The notes under the pieces: generated by a model
Databases searched by the model: none
Told to the model about the DNA's origin: nothing
What the model saw: the letters and a program-made list of their open reading frames with translations, nothing else
In this document: positions 48,643-49,045 of the stretch, one piece after another
How positions within the stretch are numbered: position 1 is the first letter of the stretch
Layout: each line of letters opens with the position of its first letter
DNA from: Verrucomicrobiales bacterium
Lineage (GTDB): Bacteria; Verrucomicrobiota; Verrucomicrobiia; Limisphaerales; CAIMTB01
Length of the DNA stretch: 49,045 nt
Direction of reading: 5' to 3'
Assembly (NCBI GenBank): GCA_020845805.1
Contig: JADLFD010000035.1
Coordinates: forward strand, 1 to 49,045
Made by a program: the position numbers and the translations under genes

Positions 48643-49045
48643 TCAGACGGGGATTTTCTCGGCCGTGCCCATGCGGAAGTTCTGGAACTGCACCCAGACC
48701 TCCTTGCCGTTGCGAATCTCGACCGGCAGTGAATCGAGCCCCCGCGCCGACGGATTCCCTACACCGGAGACCGCGCCATCGACGGAGAAGGCGCTGTTGT
48801 GACACGGGCAATAGAACTGGCTCTTCCCGGGTTGGTAGTCGACGAAACAACCAGCGTGTGGGCAGATGCTGTGCACCGCGGTCACCGTCTGGTCGGCGGC
48901 TCGGCGCAGATACACCGCGCCCACTGCGGTGCGCGGGAAGCGGTTCCAGGCGTCCACGCGGTCCGCCAGGACCGCGAACTTGCGCGGACCTCCGTCGGCT
49001 GGAAGGGCATCCAGCGTGGTGATCCGCGAGAATCCCGCCGCCGAA
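48643..49045 (-). CDS. qcrA: Rieske iron-sulfur protein of the bc complex, 5' part outside the window
   Basis: The frame runs off the right edge of the window, so the N-terminus with its membrane anchor is missing. The visible ~133 residues contain the Rieske [2Fe-2S] motifs ICPHAGCFVDY and FYCPCHNSAF (two Cys and two His ligands) and the family's terminal GVGNPSARGLDSLPVEI block. The GTG-started 104-residue ORF in the track is internal, since the frame continues upstream through RITTLDALPADGG. It precedes the cytochrome b-c fusion gene by 6 bp, as expected for a qcrA/petC-qcrB pair of a quinol:cytochrome c oxidoreductase. Confidence 0.92.
   Translation of the reverse strand, partial: SAAGFSRITTLDALPADGGPRKFAVLADRVDAWNRFPRTAVGAVYLRRAADQTVTAVHSICPHAGCFVDYQPGKSQFYCPCHNSAFSVDGAVSGVGNPSARGLDSLPVEIRNGKEVWVQFQNFRMGTAEKIPV

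Overview
The window is GC-rich, gene-dense chromosomal DNA with no insertion sequence, phage gene or CRISPR array. Several traits point to Verrucomicrobiota within the PVC group, perhaps near Limisphaerales or Pedosphaera. These are a GreA with a very long N-terminal extension, a PVC/Bacteroidota-type topoisomerase IV B subunit, an EF-Tu with an unusual switch I, a DUF4175-type envelope operon with an exported prenyltransferase-fold protein, and few Shine-Dalgarno sequences. The lineage is inferred from remembered family traits, not from a search.

Layout. 1-3.5 kb: the tail of an unknown plus-strand gene, purM, a SIS-domain sugar-phosphate-binding protein, and a divergent secreted BNR-repeat protein. 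3.6-8.9 kb: gyrB-gyrA on the minus strand. 9.1-13.4 kb: a giant two-domain glycogen debranching enzyme (GH13 plus GH133). 13.5-26.9 kb: a minus-strand gene-expression superoperon, read as trnT(GGU)-tuf-trnW(CCA)-trnS(UGA)-secE-nusG-rplK-rplA-rplJ-rplL-rpoB-rpoC. It ends in a clear intrinsic terminator, and its spacers are rich in hairpins. 27.3-34.8 kb: a plus-strand envelope operon of five genes, four joined by ATGA overlaps, encoding DUF4175-type, coiled-coil, prenyltransferase-fold, jelly-roll-like and lipoprotein products. 35-36.2 kb: argA on the minus strand. 36.4-38.5 kb: a tightly coupled exbB-exbD-tonB-like-zinc ribbon operon. 38.5-42.4 kb: rsmB diverging from an extended greA coupled to a nitroreductase. 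42.5-44.7 kb: a membrane protein and a NamZ-type (DUF1343) muramidase. 44.9-46.8 kb: an orphan parE. 46.8-49.0 kb: a cytochrome b carrying two C-terminal haem-c domains, preceded by a Rieske protein cut by the window edge.

The most unusual signal is the ExbB/ExbD pair at 36.4-37.5 kb. Both proteins align well with their families, but every polar transmembrane residue known to be needed for proton-driven work is replaced (ExbB Thr148, Glu176 and Thr181 equivalents to Ala, Gln and Leu; ExbD Asp25 equivalent to Gly). The partner TonB-like protein also lacks the Ser/His transmembrane signature and the Pro-rich spacer. This looks like a decoupled or repurposed ExbBD-TonB complex. Other points of interest are secE, which starts 6 nt after the CCA end of a tRNA, a hairpin-packed rplL-rpoB spacer that includes an attenuator-like terminator, and a eukaryote-like bifunctional debranching architecture.
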